Assembly: GCF_945605565.1 (NCBI RefSeq)
Contig: NZ_OX216966.1
Span: 1,547,501-1,611,500, forward strand
Direction of reading: 5' to 3'
Source: Paenibacillus dendritiformis
GTDB lineage: Bacteria > Bacillota > Bacilli > Paenibacillales > Paenibacillaceae
DNA: 64,000 nucleotides
Shown: in pieces, positions 19,300-27,779 of the stretch
How the letters are laid out: each line of letters starts with the position of its first letter
Numbering within the stretch: position 1 is the stretch's first letter
The notes under the pieces: model-generated
The model's database searches: none
What the model saw: only the letters and a program-made list of their open reading frames with translations
Told to the model about the DNA's origin: nothing
Made by a program: the position numbers and the translations under genes

Positions 19300-20706
19300 C
19301 TATTTCAATTCCTTCATTTCCTTAACGATGGTCGCATACTCCTCCTCCATCTCCCGCAAGAAAGTCGCCACATCCTTGTCGGGGGTCGTTACGAAGGTAC
19401 GCGCTTTCTGATTGATGTAATCGTCGTAGAAGAATGTGACCAACGGCCCATAAGGGGAAAAATTCGAAATGCTCGCCATTCGCTGCTCAAAAATCGGGCG
19501 AATGTTATATTTTTTGTCGGCCGCTTCCATATCGGCCGCCGAATACTGATCGAACGCTTCCGCGTTCCTGATCGTTGGCGGGCTGCCGACACGGGACAGC
19601 ACAAGCTGGCCTTCCTGCGATGCCAGATGGGCGATGACGGCCCAAGCCGCATCCTTATGCTTGCTATGCTTGTTAATGCTGATCGAGATCGCCGGAACAG
19701 ATGGTCCAATACCTGGATGATCCGGCCATTCCGGCACGGACACGATATCGAAGTCGAGTCCCTGGATGGCGTTATATAGCGGAAGCGTAGGGAGTGAGAC
19801 GATCGTCATCGCCACATTTTGATCATTGTTGAAGGTGTAGGAATAATCGCTTGGGTCAACCATGCCGGGGATGCTGCGGTATTTGTCCAGCATTTCAAAA
19901 AATTGCTGAAACGCCGGCTCCTTCGTAAACAACACTTCTCCGGTCTCCGGATCGGTTCCATTCACGCCGAATTGGGTGATTGGGATGGAGTAATGGCCGA
20001 AGGACAACCCTCTGTACTTCACGCCATCCCGTTCAGCGGTCACCTGCTTCGCCAGATCCAGGATGTCATCCCAGGTCATGCCGTCACGCGGATAGTCGAC
20101 GCCGAATTTATCGAAGATGGCTTTGTTGTAATACAGAGCTCTCTGCGTGCCTTCGATCGGCATGCCGTAGAGCAGACCGGTTCCGTCCGGATCGAGCGCG
20201 CGCTGGATCTCGACGATGCCGTCGTTGATGACCCCGAGATCGAAGCCGCTTTGCTCAATGTACGGATCGAGCGGCTCCAGCATATCCAGATCCTTCAACA
20301 TGTCATATCCCTGATGCATAACATATAAATCAGGAATATCTCCGCGCGCATTCAATTCCTGGAGTCCTTCCGGAGTGAGCGAAGCGTTGGCCAACTCCAG
20401 CGTGATGTTCGGGAATTTCTCTTCGATCTGCTCTTTGTAGCGGATGCGGAACGTCTCTTCATCGACTTCGATAGCGAACTTCAAGGTTACCGGTTCGCCG
20501 TCATAGGTGACGTCATTCGCACTCGAGGCTTCGTTCGGCTGCGTGGTGTCCGAACCATCTGTCTGTTCAGGGGTGGAGCGGGGCGTTCCGTCCTGCTTCT
20601 CATCCGCAGGTGCAGGAGGCGGTTCCGCGGCCGTTCCGCCGCAGCCTGACACCAGCAGCACCATCATGAGGAAGGCCATGCATAGGAGGGGAAGGTTTTT
20701 TTTCAT
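19300..20706 (-). CDS. Extracellular solute-binding lipoprotein (family 1), orphan
   Basis: 468 residues from ATG 20706, preceded by AAGGGAG on the minus strand; the frame is open for 78 more codons upstream but without a signal peptide or binding site. Lipobox LLVSGC (Cys22), then an acidic Pro-rich linker, then a two-lobe binding protein with TLKFAIEVDEETFRIRYKEQ, YYNKAIFDKFGVDYPRDGMT and a C-terminal VKEMKELK. It is of the type that binds sugars or oligosaccharides for ABC importers, but no permease genes adjoin it. It is related in design to the proteins at 6918 and 8840 but more distant. A catabolite-repression-like site lies upstream at 20926. Confidence 0.88.
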   Translation of the reverse strand: MKKNLPLLCMAFLMMVLLVSGCGGTAAEPPPAPADEKQDGTPRSTPEQTDGSDTTQPNEASSANDVTYDGEPVTLKFAIEVDEETFRIRYKEQIEEKFPNITLELANASLTPEGLQELNARGDIPDLYVMHQGYDMLKDLDMLEPLDPYIEQSGFDLGVINDGIVEIQRALDPDGTGLLYGMPIEGTQRALYYNKAIFDKFGVDYPRDGMTWDDILDLAKQVTAERDGVKYRGLSFGHYSIPITQFGVNGTDPETGEVLFTKEPAFQQFFEMLDKYRSIPGMVDPSDYSYTFNNDQNVAMTIVSLPTLPLYNAIQGLDFDIVSVPEWPDHPGIGPSVPAISISINKHSKHKDAAWAVIAHLASQEGQLVLSRVGSPPTIRNAEAFDQYSAADMEAADKKYNIRPIFEQRMASISNFSPYGPLVTFFYDDYINQKARTFVTTPDKDVATFLREMEEEYATIVKEMKELK

Positions 20707-20925
20707 TATAAGCGAGCTCCCTTCTTTTCGAACAAATAATATGAACTTGTTCAGACCCACCCGGTTCCGCCTCTCGCATAGGCGAAGCGGAGACCTGGAA
20801 TGGTTCCGAGTCGTTCCCGCGTCCATGATCGAAAAATATAAGCAAGTTCTCGCTGGTTCCATTTCCACGAATAGATGGAAGTCATAAAGAATAATGCCGG
20901 GCAATGTGGAGTCGCGATGCCGCTT

Positions 20926-20939
20926 GGTAAACGTTTTCA
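20926..20939 (-). promoter_or_regulatory. Possible CcpA (cre) site
   Basis: GGTAAACGTTTTCA resembles the cre consensus TGWAARCGYTWNCW with a CG centre, 220 bases before the start of the orphan binding-protein gene. It would fit carbon-catabolite control of a sugar-binding protein. Short motif, so chance occurrence is possible. Confidence 0.35.
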
Positions 20940-20993
20940 AAATAAATGAATGAGTCCGCTCTGATCCGGCTAGAGAAATCGTACTAAAAATGG

Positions 20994-21010
20994 TGTTAAT
21001 TTGGTGTTAA
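20994..21010 (-). promoter_or_regulatory. Possible PhoP box (TTAACA-N5-TTAACA)
   Basis: On the minus strand two TTAACA hexamers are spaced by five bases (11-bp period), matching the Bacillus PhoP direct-repeat pattern. It lies between the orphan binding-protein gene (minus) and the transglycosylase gene (plus), about 190-290 bases from either start. Confidence 0.35.
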
Positions 21011-21196
21011 GAAATGTAAAAACGCTATAACTACATCCGCTTCCGGAGTCGCAGATTCGGGGGCTGACGATGCTGTCCCATATCAGGGGAGAGGGATGGC
21101 ATAGCTTTCGTACTTGTAAGCTTCATGCAACCGAATTCGATGGGAAGAGCGGTCTCTATTTTGTACACTGGTACTATCGAAAGGAGGTCGCTTCCG

Positions 21197-22144
21197 ATGA
21201 AAATCATCAGATGGGAGCATCCGGCGAAGAGCACGATAGCGCTGCATTCGCCGATTCGAGCGCTGCGCGCGCATCAAGGGGAATGGACGGGCTCTCCGGG
21301 CAGAGACGGCGCGTCGGCTTCGGAAGAACGGCCTGTGAAGCAAGAGCAAGTGCAGATAGATACGGAATCAACATCAACGTCCATCGTCCGGAGCATCGCG
21401 CATGTCTGGAAACGATGGGTAATATATGGGCTGATCGCGGCGATATTGGCGCCGGTTATCGGATGGTTCATGATGGCCGGGGTCGCTCCGGCCTGGATGA
21501 ACGAAGCGAAGCTGGGGGCGCTGCGGGAAGAGCTACGGGAAGGAGGGGTCACGGTGGACGGGAGGCATGTCGTCCATCTGAAGGACATGCCGGCCTATGT
21601 AACAGAGGCGCTGCTGGCCATCGAGGACCATCGTTACCGTTACCATCCGGGCATCGATCCGATCGGCCTCGCCCGCTCGGTATGGATCAACGTCACGAAG
21701 CAGCAAAAAGCGCAGGGCGGAAGCACGATTACGATGCAGCTGGCCCGCAACCTGTTCCTGACCCAGGATAAGCTCTATTCCCGCAAGCTGAAGGAAATGG
21801 CCATCGCGGCCAATCTGGAATGGAGATATACGAAGGACGAGATTTTGGAGATGTATCTCAATAAGGTCTATTTTGGACACGGGAAATACGGGATTGAGGA
21901 TGCCGCCCGCTTCTACTTCGGCAAGACAGCCGGGGCGTCTGATACGCTGGAGACGATTAATGAAGCGGAAGCGGCGATGCTGGTCGGACTGCTGAAGGCG
22001 CCCGAACGGCTGTCTCCGCGGAAGCATCCCGCAGAGGCCGAACAACGCCAGAATGTCGTGCTGCGCCGGATGGTCGAACTGGGCTGGATGACCGAAGGGG
22101 AGCGCCAGCATCTGAAGAAGGCGGAAGTCGTCCATCCTTCATGA
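21197..22144 (+). CDS. Monofunctional peptidoglycan glycosyltransferase (GT51)
   Basis: 315 residues from ATG 21197, nine bases after AAAGGAGGT; the frame extends upstream but without that site. One membrane anchor (about residues 80-105) is followed by a GT51 domain with motif 1 EDHRYRYHPGIDPIGLARS (catalytic Glu near residue 145), motif 2 GGSTITMQLARN, motif 3 RKLKEMAIAANLEWRYTKDE and motif 4 with EMYLNKVYFGHGKYGI. It polymerises lipid II into glycan strands outside the membrane. No transpeptidase domain follows, so it is the monofunctional (MtgA-like) type. The long N-terminal cytoplasmic tail (about 75 residues) is unusual for MtgA. Confidence 0.92.
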   Translation: MKIIRWEHPAKSTIALHSPIRALRAHQGEWTGSPGRDGASASEERPVKQEQVQIDTESTSTSIVRSIAHVWKRWVIYGLIAAILAPVIGWFMMAGVAPAWMNEAKLGALREELREGGVTVDGRHVVHLKDMPAYVTEALLAIEDHRYRYHPGIDPIGLARSVWINVTKQQKAQGGSTITMQLARNLFLTQDKLYSRKLKEMAIAANLEWRYTKDEILEMYLNKVYFGHGKYGIEDAARFYFGKTAGASDTLETINEAEAAMLVGLLKAPERLSPRKHPAEAEQRQNVVLRRMVELGWMTEGERQHLKKAEVVHPS

Positions 22145-22152
22145 TGGAGCGG

Positions 22153-22200
22153 AGGGGGTTGTCCCGTAAGCAGTGTGCAGCTGCGGCGAGACAGCCCCCT
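22153..22200 (+). terminator. Hairpin after the glycosyltransferase gene
   Basis: AGGGGGTTGTC pairs with GACAGCCCCCT (one G-T pair); the loop is long (26 bases) and there is no T run, so it may only be a partial terminator. Confidence 0.45.
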
Positions 22201-22224
22201 GATTGTTGCAAGCCTGCCTTGCCG

Positions 22225-22412
22225 GAAAATGCAGGGAAGTGCCGGGAAGTGCGGGAAAACTGCAAAAATCAGGCTATTGAGAAAGTCCAAAGGATTTTTG
22301 GGCACTTCATCAGGACCTGTCTCTCAGTAGAAAAATTTTATCTGATCGAAGTGCCTGAAAACTGCACGGTTTCGCAAGACACGTTGATTCAGTAGGCAAA
22401 ATCCTGCACAAA
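22225..22412. repeat. Degenerate intergenic repeat cluster B, left of the IS
   Basis: Holds GGGAAGTGC-type short repeats (22236-22258) and, at its right end, AAAATCCTGCA. Joined to the sequence right of the insertion element (after removing one CAAA copy) it rebuilds a unit resembling the family unit at 24204-24232. So this cluster and the one at 24054-24510 were one block before the insertion. Confidence 0.6.
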
Positions 22413-24053
22413 AAGTCAATTTCATAATTCCTTTCGTTCAAAGGGGTTGGACTAAGCCAAAATTGCAGATTCATTTTTTTTATTACGCAACCTTCTTAGC
22501 TCCAAGGATGCTTTTGTTTAGGCGGTCTAACGCAAGTTTGCATAGGGTGTATGTCAGACAACTCAAGTCTAGATCGACAAAAGCACGTTTCTTCAGTTTT
22601 CTGCTTGAGCCCAATTCCATGTACAGCTTCAAATAGGCAAAAACACGTTCAATCGCTACTCGCTGCTTGAATAGTTCAGCAAACTTTTTGCTTCCACGTC
22701 CGGGTGCAGTGTATTTCCGAACATCTTCATCAATGCGAAATTTGAAAACTTTCTGGCAGCCGTCCGCTTGAAACGGGCAGGAGGCACATTCCTTTGGCCT
22801 TGTGAATTTTATGGTATCTCGCTTGGCATCGTAACTGTCGTAGACGTACGCATGACCTTGCTTGCAAGTCGGGCGAAAGTGCTTATCCACCCCTTCAGGT
22901 AGCTTGCTGCGATGGATAAGCGGGATGATCGGTAACGCACCAATATCCCGGATTTGGCGGTAAACCGGTTCGCTGTCATACCCCTTATCAGCTAGCACAT
23001 AGTTTGGTTTGAGAGAGGGAAATCGCTCCTTCATATATTTCAGAAGAACAATCGCCGCTCGCTGATCGTTCACATGAGCAGAACAGGTCACTCCGGCCAC
23101 AATGTACTGGCTTTGGCAATCCACCAAGAGATTCTGTTTATAGCCATGCCAATATTTCACCCGGCGCCGCCCTCCCCGTGGGTCACCCTTTGCACCTACA
23201 CTTGCGTGTTGCGGCATATCAGCGAGAAGCTGCTCGTAAGTGGCGGGCAACATATCGGCGACCTCCCGTTCAAATAGGCTGAGCGAGGCCTCGTACGCTT
23301 CAACTTCGGCACGCCAAGCCGCTTCTTCGGCTTTCGGAACGCGTCCACGCTTTGCACGCTTGGGTTTCTCTGGTTTAGGTTTCTCTTCTGCCTTGCTGGC
23401 AGACTCGTCCAGAAAAGTAGGTTCATCGGTTTCGGGCGTGAGCTTCGGTAATGATTTACCGGCGTCCAAATGGGGATTGCGATCAAAGGACTCGATGTGA
23501 GAGGAATCTATGGCCAGTACGTTTCCCTCAAGAAACCCTTCCGTAATCGCCTGGTTTACAAGGTCCTCCTGTGTCGTTCGAAAGAAACCGCATTGACTGA
23601 GCTTTGTAGTGAGCCGGGAATAGGCTGCTTCGCTGGGCACACGATCGGAACCGGTAAAACGGCAGCGAGTACGAAATTCAAGACTTTCCTTCAAACGGCT
23701 GACCAAATCCTTGGTAAAGCGGATGTGCTCCATTTTGCCGATGACGAGTGAGTATATCATCGCTCTTGTATTTAAACTTTCAGGACGGCCCCGACGATTG
23801 TAGCTGCTAATGGCGTGAAGAATTTTTCCGATCGGCAGATGTTCTAAAACGAAATCCGCTTTAGGGGCAGGCGCCATTTTCATCATTTCCTCAAAGGAAA
23901 ATAGCTCTTCTTGTCGAATATGATACATGGGAGTACTCCTTTCTCAGTTTTTTGGTTTAGTCACCTATAACTTCGAGAAAATGGGGAGGTACTCCTTTTT
24001 TCTGCGCCTAAAACTCCAGCAACCGCAAGGGTTTCGAATTATGAAATTGACTT
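22413..24053 (-). mobile_element. IS1182-type insertion sequence, complete
   Basis: A 1641-bp element bounded by 18-bp perfect inverted repeats (AAGTCAATTTCATAATTC at 22413-22430, and its complement at 24036-24053). It is flanked by a 4-bp direct duplication CAAA (22409-22412 and 24054-24057). It carries one full-length transposase gene on the minus strand. Intact ends and frame suggest a fairly recent insertion. Confidence 0.92.
22483..23928 (-). CDS. Transposase, IS1182 family (DDE)
   Basis: 481 residues, full length for the family. The N-terminus is MYHIRQEELFSFEEMMKMAP; the DUF772-like region includes RGRPESLNTRAMIYSLVIGK. Candidate catalytic residues are an Asp in LAIDSSHIES, an Asp in YVLADKGYDSEP and a Glu in VAIERVFAYLKLYMELGSS. 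A zinc-type cysteine cluster CASCPFQADGC precedes the last of these. A Lys/Pro-rich linker lies at about residues 180-210. It is the only gene in the element and should be able to mobilise it. Confidence 0.95.
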   Translation of the reverse strand: MYHIRQEELFSFEEMMKMAPAPKADFVLEHLPIGKILHAISSYNRRGRPESLNTRAMIYSLVIGKMEHIRFTKDLVSRLKESLEFRTRCRFTGSDRVPSEAAYSRLTTKLSQCGFFRTTQEDLVNQAITEGFLEGNVLAIDSSHIESFDRNPHLDAGKSLPKLTPETDEPTFLDESASKAEEKPKPEKPKRAKRGRVPKAEEAAWRAEVEAYEASLSLFEREVADMLPATYEQLLADMPQHASVGAKGDPRGGRRRVKYWHGYKQNLLVDCQSQYIVAGVTCSAHVNDQRAAIVLLKYMKERFPSLKPNYVLADKGYDSEPVYRQIRDIGALPIIPLIHRSKLPEGVDKHFRPTCKQGHAYVYDSYDAKRDTIKFTRPKECASCPFQADGCQKVFKFRIDEDVRKYTAPGRGSKKFAELFKQRVAIERVFAYLKLYMELGSSRKLKKRAFVDLDLSCLTYTLCKLALDRLNKSILGAKKVA

Positions 24054-24510
24054 CAAATACAGCAATTCGGTAGGGACGACTTCACCAGAAAGGGAATCCT
24101 GTAAAACTGCAGCAATTTCACCCGTTTCTCCTCGACTTAGCTAAAAAGGGCCTAAAATGATGTAGCCGTGCAGCAATTCCTCGAAATATGGACTCATTGA
24201 GCCGAAAATCCTGTAAAATAGCAGCAATTCCCTCCACACGTTAAAACCCCAGGAGATTAGGATGTCTCCAGAAGGCGATGACGCTCTGAATGCCAAGTTT
24301 CGATTAGGTACTCACCCTCCGAAAAAAAGGGGTTTTCCAACAGCCTGAAAAATGCAGCATTTCCTTTCGGCGTTTACTCCGTTACAGGAGTTCCTGCAAA
24401 ACCGCATCAATTTCGGCCTAAACCATAAATAGAAAGCAAAATTCGGCGAAAAAGATGCCCTTTTGCAGGAATTTAATAAAATACGGGCGCCAATAGCGTA
24501 AATTCCTGCA
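24054..24510. repeat. Degenerate intergenic repeat cluster B, right of the IS
   Basis: At least five units related to CCTGTAAAAnnGCAGCAATT, for example 24112-24135, 24170-24182, 24204-24232, about 24385-24415 and about 24500-24520, separated by unrelated sequence. Both orientations occur. No coding potential. Confidence 0.65.
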
Positions 24511-24768
24511 TTGACGCAGGATTCACTGCTTCGTTCATCTCCTCGTCCATCTACCGCCGCTTTTCTCACCCCCGTATTTCCCTCCTCTTTATTCGCGCTC
24601 TATACTTCTGCCTCTACACTCCTGTCCCTGCATTCTCTGTTGTTCCGTCTTGCCCCGCATCCTTGTGTACGGTCTATGCACCGCCTGGAGGCCGTTCTTT
24701 ATCTGCACAGTAGCCGCTTGCAGCGTCAAGTTGTATAATATTTGTAGGGAAAGGGGGATTCTTCATCT
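24511..24768. other. Intergenic region, no gene seen
   Basis: C/T-rich stretch (24535-24660) followed by an AT-rich segment (24725-24750) that may hold the promoter of the DUF1294 gene. Nothing else recognised. Confidence 0.5.
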
Positions 24769-25047
24769 ATGGACGGGACGCTGCTTGTTTTTGTGTATTT
24801 GCTGGCCGTCAATATCGCAGGCTATCAGATGATGGCGGCGGACAAGCGCCGGGCGATCCGGCACCGCCGGCGCATTCCTGAGCGGAGACTGTTCCTTACA
24901 GCCTGGGTGGGAGGCGCCCTCGGCGTGCTGACCGGAATGTACAACCAGCGGCACAAGACGCAGCATGTGACATTCACGGCGGGAATCCCATTCATCCTTA
25001 TCGTAAATATTGTGGTGTTCGGTTATCTTTTTGTCAAAATCGGGTAA
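24769..25047 (+). CDS. DUF1294 family membrane protein
   Basis: 92 residues from an ATG preceded by AAGGGGGA. Three hydrophobic segments (about residues 4-20, 42-58 and 68-88) surround a basic loop with DKRRAIRHRRRIPERRL and a conserved GGALGVLTGMYNQRHKT region, the DUF1294 signature. Such proteins are small inner-membrane proteins without known activity. It stands between the insertion element region and a universal stress protein gene in the same direction. Confidence 0.85.
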   Translation: MDGTLLVFVYLLAVNIAGYQMMAADKRRAIRHRRRIPERRLFLTAWVGGALGVLTGMYNQRHKTQHVTFTAGIPFILIVNIVVFGYLFVKIG

Positions 25048-25157
25048 TAGAGGAGTATCGGTTCCGCAGGCGTGTCAAATATGCGATGTGGAACGTTCTT
25101 GGCTGTGCGATACTCTTATTACATAGCGTTGACTATAAAGAAAGCGTGGTGGAATGT

Positions 25158-25592
25158 ATGGTATTCAATCGGATTCTTGTCGCTTATGACGGATCGGAGC
25201 CATCGAAGAAGGCTTTGCGCCATGCCATCAGCCTGGCGGAGAACAATGCGGAAGCGAAGCTTCGCGTTGTGCATGTATTCCAGTTCCCGCAATATTTTAT
25301 CGGAACCGCGTATGCGACGGCGACCGTCGAGACGAATGAGGAGTTGTACCAGTACGCCGAGCAGACGCAGAACGATGCGGAGCAGCAGGTGGCGCTGCTT
25401 GGCGATCGCGCGGAGGTGAAGCTGCTGCAGGGGCCTCCGGGACAATCTATCGTCGCCGAAGCCGAGGAGTTCGGCTGCGATCTGGTCGTGATCGGCAGCC
25501 GCGGGCTGAGCGGATTCAAGGAATTCGTGCTTGGCAGCGTCAGCCACCACGTCGTGCAGCATGCGAAGGTGCCTGTCCTCGTCATGAAATAA
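25158..25592 (+). CDS. Universal stress protein, UspA family
   Basis: 144 residues from ATG 25158 with GGTGGAA close upstream; the frame continues upstream but only the part from MVFNRILVAYDGSEPSKKA fits the family. The ATP-binding motif GSRGLSGFKEFVLGSVSHHV near residues 112-131 matches the G-x2-G-x9-G(S/T) pattern, so this is the nucleotide-binding branch. UspA proteins are cytoplasmic dimers induced in stasis and stress. Followed by a terminator at 25607. Confidence 0.93.
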   Translation: MVFNRILVAYDGSEPSKKALRHAISLAENNAEAKLRVVHVFQFPQYFIGTAYATATVETNEELYQYAEQTQNDAEQQVALLGDRAEVKLLQGPPGQSIVAEAEEFGCDLVVIGSRGLSGFKEFVLGSVSHHVVQHAKVPVLVMK

Positions 25593-25606
25593 TTTGATAC
25601 AATGGG

Positions 25607-25643
25607 AAGAACCGGAAGATGCGTATGCAGACGCCGGTTCTTT
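25607..25643 (+). terminator. Terminator of the universal stress protein gene
   Basis: AAGAACCGG and CCGGTTCTT form a perfect 9-bp stem, followed by a short T run. Confidence 0.7.
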
Positions 25644-25666
25644 GCGTTAGATAGGCATAATGAACT

Positions 25667-25679
25667 AAATCCGAACAAT
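25667..25679 (+). promoter_or_regulatory. PurBox 1 (PurR site)
   Basis: AAATCCGAACAAT matches the Bacillus PurBox AWWWCCGAACWWT at every position. It lies 38 bases before the -35 box of the pur operon. PurR bound here represses the operon and is released by PRPP. Confidence 0.85.
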
Positions 25680-25697
25680 ATGATGTATTTGATGGAT

Positions 25698-25710
25698 TAT
25701 ATTCGTATTT
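25698..25710 (-). promoter_or_regulatory. PurBox 2 (inverted, weaker)
   Basis: TATATTCGTATTT matches the inverted PurBox AWWGTTCGGWWWT at 10 of 13 positions, 18 bases after PurBox 1, close to the 16-17 base spacing usual for PurR-regulated promoters. Confidence 0.6.
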
Positions 25711-25716
25711 TAATCC

Positions 25717-25745
25717 TTGACATGGCTGTTACCCCTTGTTACACT
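25717..25745 (+). promoter_or_regulatory. Sigma-A promoter of the pur operon
   Basis: TTGACA (25717-25722), 17-base spacer, TACACT (25740-25745). It lies after the PurBoxes and before the riboswitch, so transcription should start near 25752. Confidence 0.8.
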
Positions 25746-25809
25746 GGAGGTGCTTGAACCATTAACGAATAATTTTGAACTACTATCGATATAATTTCAT
25801 CTTTCTGAA

Positions 25810-25875
25810 CTCGTATAATTCCGGGAATATGGCCGGAAGTTTCTACCCAAGGACCGTAAATCTTTGGACTACGAG
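25810..25875 (+). promoter_or_regulatory. Purine (guanine) riboswitch aptamer
   Basis: P1 pairs CTCGTA with TACGAG. Conserved elements appear in order: TATAAT (J1/2), CCGG/CCGG stem with loop GAATATGG, AGTTTCTACC (J2/3), a P3 arm with loop ACCGTAAAT, and GACTACGAG (J3/1). The C in GACTA (25869) is the specificity base of guanine-type aptamers; adenine types have T. Ligand binding should favour the terminator at 25996. Confidence 0.95.
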
Positions 25876-25995
25876 AATGACGACCAGACGGATGCGCCGC
25901 AGGTCTGTTTGCTGCTGCCTGTCATCAGGAGGCGGAAGGACGGACTTGGCTTTTTCGGCAGCCGTGGCTCCTCATTCTTGGGTTCGGAGATTGCG

Positions 25996-26025
25996 ATCAG
26001 GGGGTAGCCATCCGCTGATTTTTTT
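25996..26025 (+). terminator. Riboswitch expression-platform terminator
   Basis: ATCAGGGGG pairs with CCGCTGAT (one mismatch) and is followed by seven T residues, 64 bases before purE. It is placed as expected for guanine-induced premature termination. Confidence 0.75.
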
Positions 26026-26088
26026 ATGCTCATGACAGGGATTATTCGGAAGCCGGGCAAAAAATAGGATGAAAGCAGGTGCACGACG

Positions 26089-26583
26089 ATGGACAAGGAC
26101 AACGTGCGGGTAGGCGTCATTATGGGAAGCAAGTCCGACTGGGAGACGATGCGTCTCGCATGCGAGGTGCTGCAGGAATTCAATGTTCCGTTCGAGAGCA
26201 AGGTCGTATCGGCTCACCGGACGCCGGACGAGATGTTCCGCTATGCGGAGACGGCGGCGGAGCGCGGACTTCGCGTCATTATCGCGGGCGCGGGCGGGGC
26301 CGCCCATCTGCCGGGCATGGTCGCCGCGAAGACGGTGCTGCCGGTCATCGGCGTGCCGGTGCGGTCCTCGCAGTTGAACGGGATGGACTCGCTCCTGTCC
26401 ATCGTGCAGATGCCGGCCGGCGTACCCGTGGCGACGGTGGCGATCGGACCGGCGGGCGCGACGAACGCCGGGCTCCTGGCCGTGCAGATGCTTGGCATGC
26501 ACGATGAGAAGCTGCGCGCGCAGGTGGAAGCGCGCAGGGAAGCGGTGCGGCAGCAGGTGCAGGCCGCGGGGGACCTCGCATGA
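26089..26583 (+). CDS. purE: N5-carboxyaminoimidazole ribonucleotide mutase
   Basis: 164 residues. PurE moves the carboxyl group of N5-CAIR to C4, giving CAIR, in purine synthesis. Substrate-site motifs are present: GSKSDWETM near residue 12, SAHRTPDEM near 43 and [11 protein letters not shown] near 68. Length matches class I PurE. First gene of the pur operon, behind the guanine riboswitch. The stop overlaps the purK start (ATGA). The binding site before ATG 26089 is weak (CAGGTG). GC content is high in purE and purK compared with the window. Confidence 0.97.
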   Translation: MDKDNVRVGVIMGSKSDWETMRLACEVLQEFNVPFESKVVSAHRTPDEMFRYAETAAERGLRVIIAGAGGAAHLPGMVAAKTVLPVIGVPVRSSQLNGMDSLLSIVQMPAGVPVATVAIGPAGATNAGLLAVQMLGMHDEKLRAQVEARREAVRQQVQAAGDLA

Positions 26584-27779
26584 GGGCCCCTGCGGACGGC
26601 CGCATGCGGCCGGGGACGGAGGCGCCGGTGCTGGCGCCTGGCGCGACGGTAGGCGTTCTCGGCGGCGGCCAGCTCGGCCGCATGCTGGCGCTGGACGGCG
26701 TGCGCCTCGGCTACCGCTTCGTCGCGCTTGACCCGGCGGCGGATGCGCCCTGCGCCGCGGTGGCCGACCTCATCTGCGCCGATTACGGCGATGAGGAGGG
26801 GCTGGCGGAGCTGGCGGCGCGTTCGGACGTCATCACGTACGAGTTCGAGAACGTGGACGCCGCCGCCGTCGAGCGGCTGGAACGGGCCGCTCCGGTGCCG
26901 CAGGGCAGCCGCCTGCTTCGCCTGGCGCAGCACCGCCTGCGCGAGAAGGAAGCGCTGCAGGCCGCCGGCATTCCCGTCGCGCCGTTCGCGGCGGTGGCTT
27001 CGGCCGACGAGGTGCGCCGCGCGCTGCGGGCGTTCGGCGGCGCGGGCGTGCTGAAGACGGCCACCGGCGGCTATGACGGCAAGGGCCAGCGCATGCTTCG
27101 CCGGGAGAGCGAAGCGGAGGCCGCCTATGCCGAGCTGTCGGCGCTGGCCCCGGAGCTGGTGCTTGAGGCGTTCGTGCCGTTCGAGCACGAGTTGTCCGTC
27201 ATCGCCGCCCGCAGCCCGCGCGGCGAGATCGCCGTCTTCCCGGCGGCGGAGAATATTCACCGGGAGCATATCCTCCACCTGTCCATCGTCCCGGCGCGCA
27301 TTCCGGCCGGCGTGCAGGCGGAAGCCGAACAGCTGGCCCGCCGCATCGCGGAGGCGCTTGATGTCGTCGGCCTGATCGCGGTCGAGATGTTCCTGACCGC
27401 GGACGGCCAATTGCTCGTGAACGAGCTGGCGCCCCGCCCGCATAATTCCGGGCATTACACCATGGATGCGTGCCGCACCTCCCAGTTCGAGCAGCATCTG
27501 CGGGCCATCTGCAACCTGCCGCTCGGACCGGCCGATCTCGTGTCGCCGGTCGTCATGGCCAACCTGCTCGGCGAAGACGCGGCGGACATGGTACAATGGT
27601 TCCGTACAGACGACCCGGCTGCCGAGCGCTTCGGCGTGACGCCCAAGCTGCACTGGTACGGGAAGTCGGAAGCGAAGCCGAAGCGGAAGATGGGGCATGT
27701 TAATATCGTCGCCCCGGACACGGAAGCGGCGCTCGCCTGGATGAGAGAATCGAACATGTGGAGGAATACGAGACGATGA
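26580..27779 (+). CDS. purK: 5-(carboxyamino)imidazole ribonucleotide synthase
   Basis: 399 residues. PurK makes N5-CAIR from AIR, bicarbonate and ATP; PurE then uses it. ATP-grasp fold: nucleotide-binding start [12 protein letters not shown] near residue 26, [12 protein letters not shown] near 162 and the metal-binding C-terminal [12 protein letters not shown] near 283. The first 20 residues are extra relative to most PurK proteins; since ATG 26580 overlaps the purE stop in the typical coupled manner, I keep this start. The C-terminus overlaps purB by four bases. Confidence 0.96.
   Translation: MRAPADGRMRPGTEAPVLAPGATVGVLGGGQLGRMLALDGVRLGYRFVALDPAADAPCAAVADLICADYGDEEGLAELAARSDVITYEFENVDAAAVERLERAAPVPQGSRLLRLAQHRLREKEALQAAGIPVAPFAAVASADEVRRALRAFGGAGVLKTATGGYDGKGQRMLRRESEAEAAYAELSALAPELVLEAFVPFEHELSVIAARSPRGEIAVFPAAENIHREHILHLSIVPARIPAGVQAEAEQLARRIAEALDVVGLIAVEMFLTADGQLLVNELAPRPHNSGHYTMDACRTSQFEQHLRAICNLPLGPADLVSPVVMANLLGEDAADMVQWFRTDDPAAERFGVTPKLHWYGKSEAKPKRKMGHVNIVAPDTEAALAWMRESNMWRNTRR

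Noticed and set aside
22141..22395. 84-codon plus frame after the glycosyltransferase gene
   Set aside because: Runs through a hairpin and degenerate repeats; no binding site or protein features.
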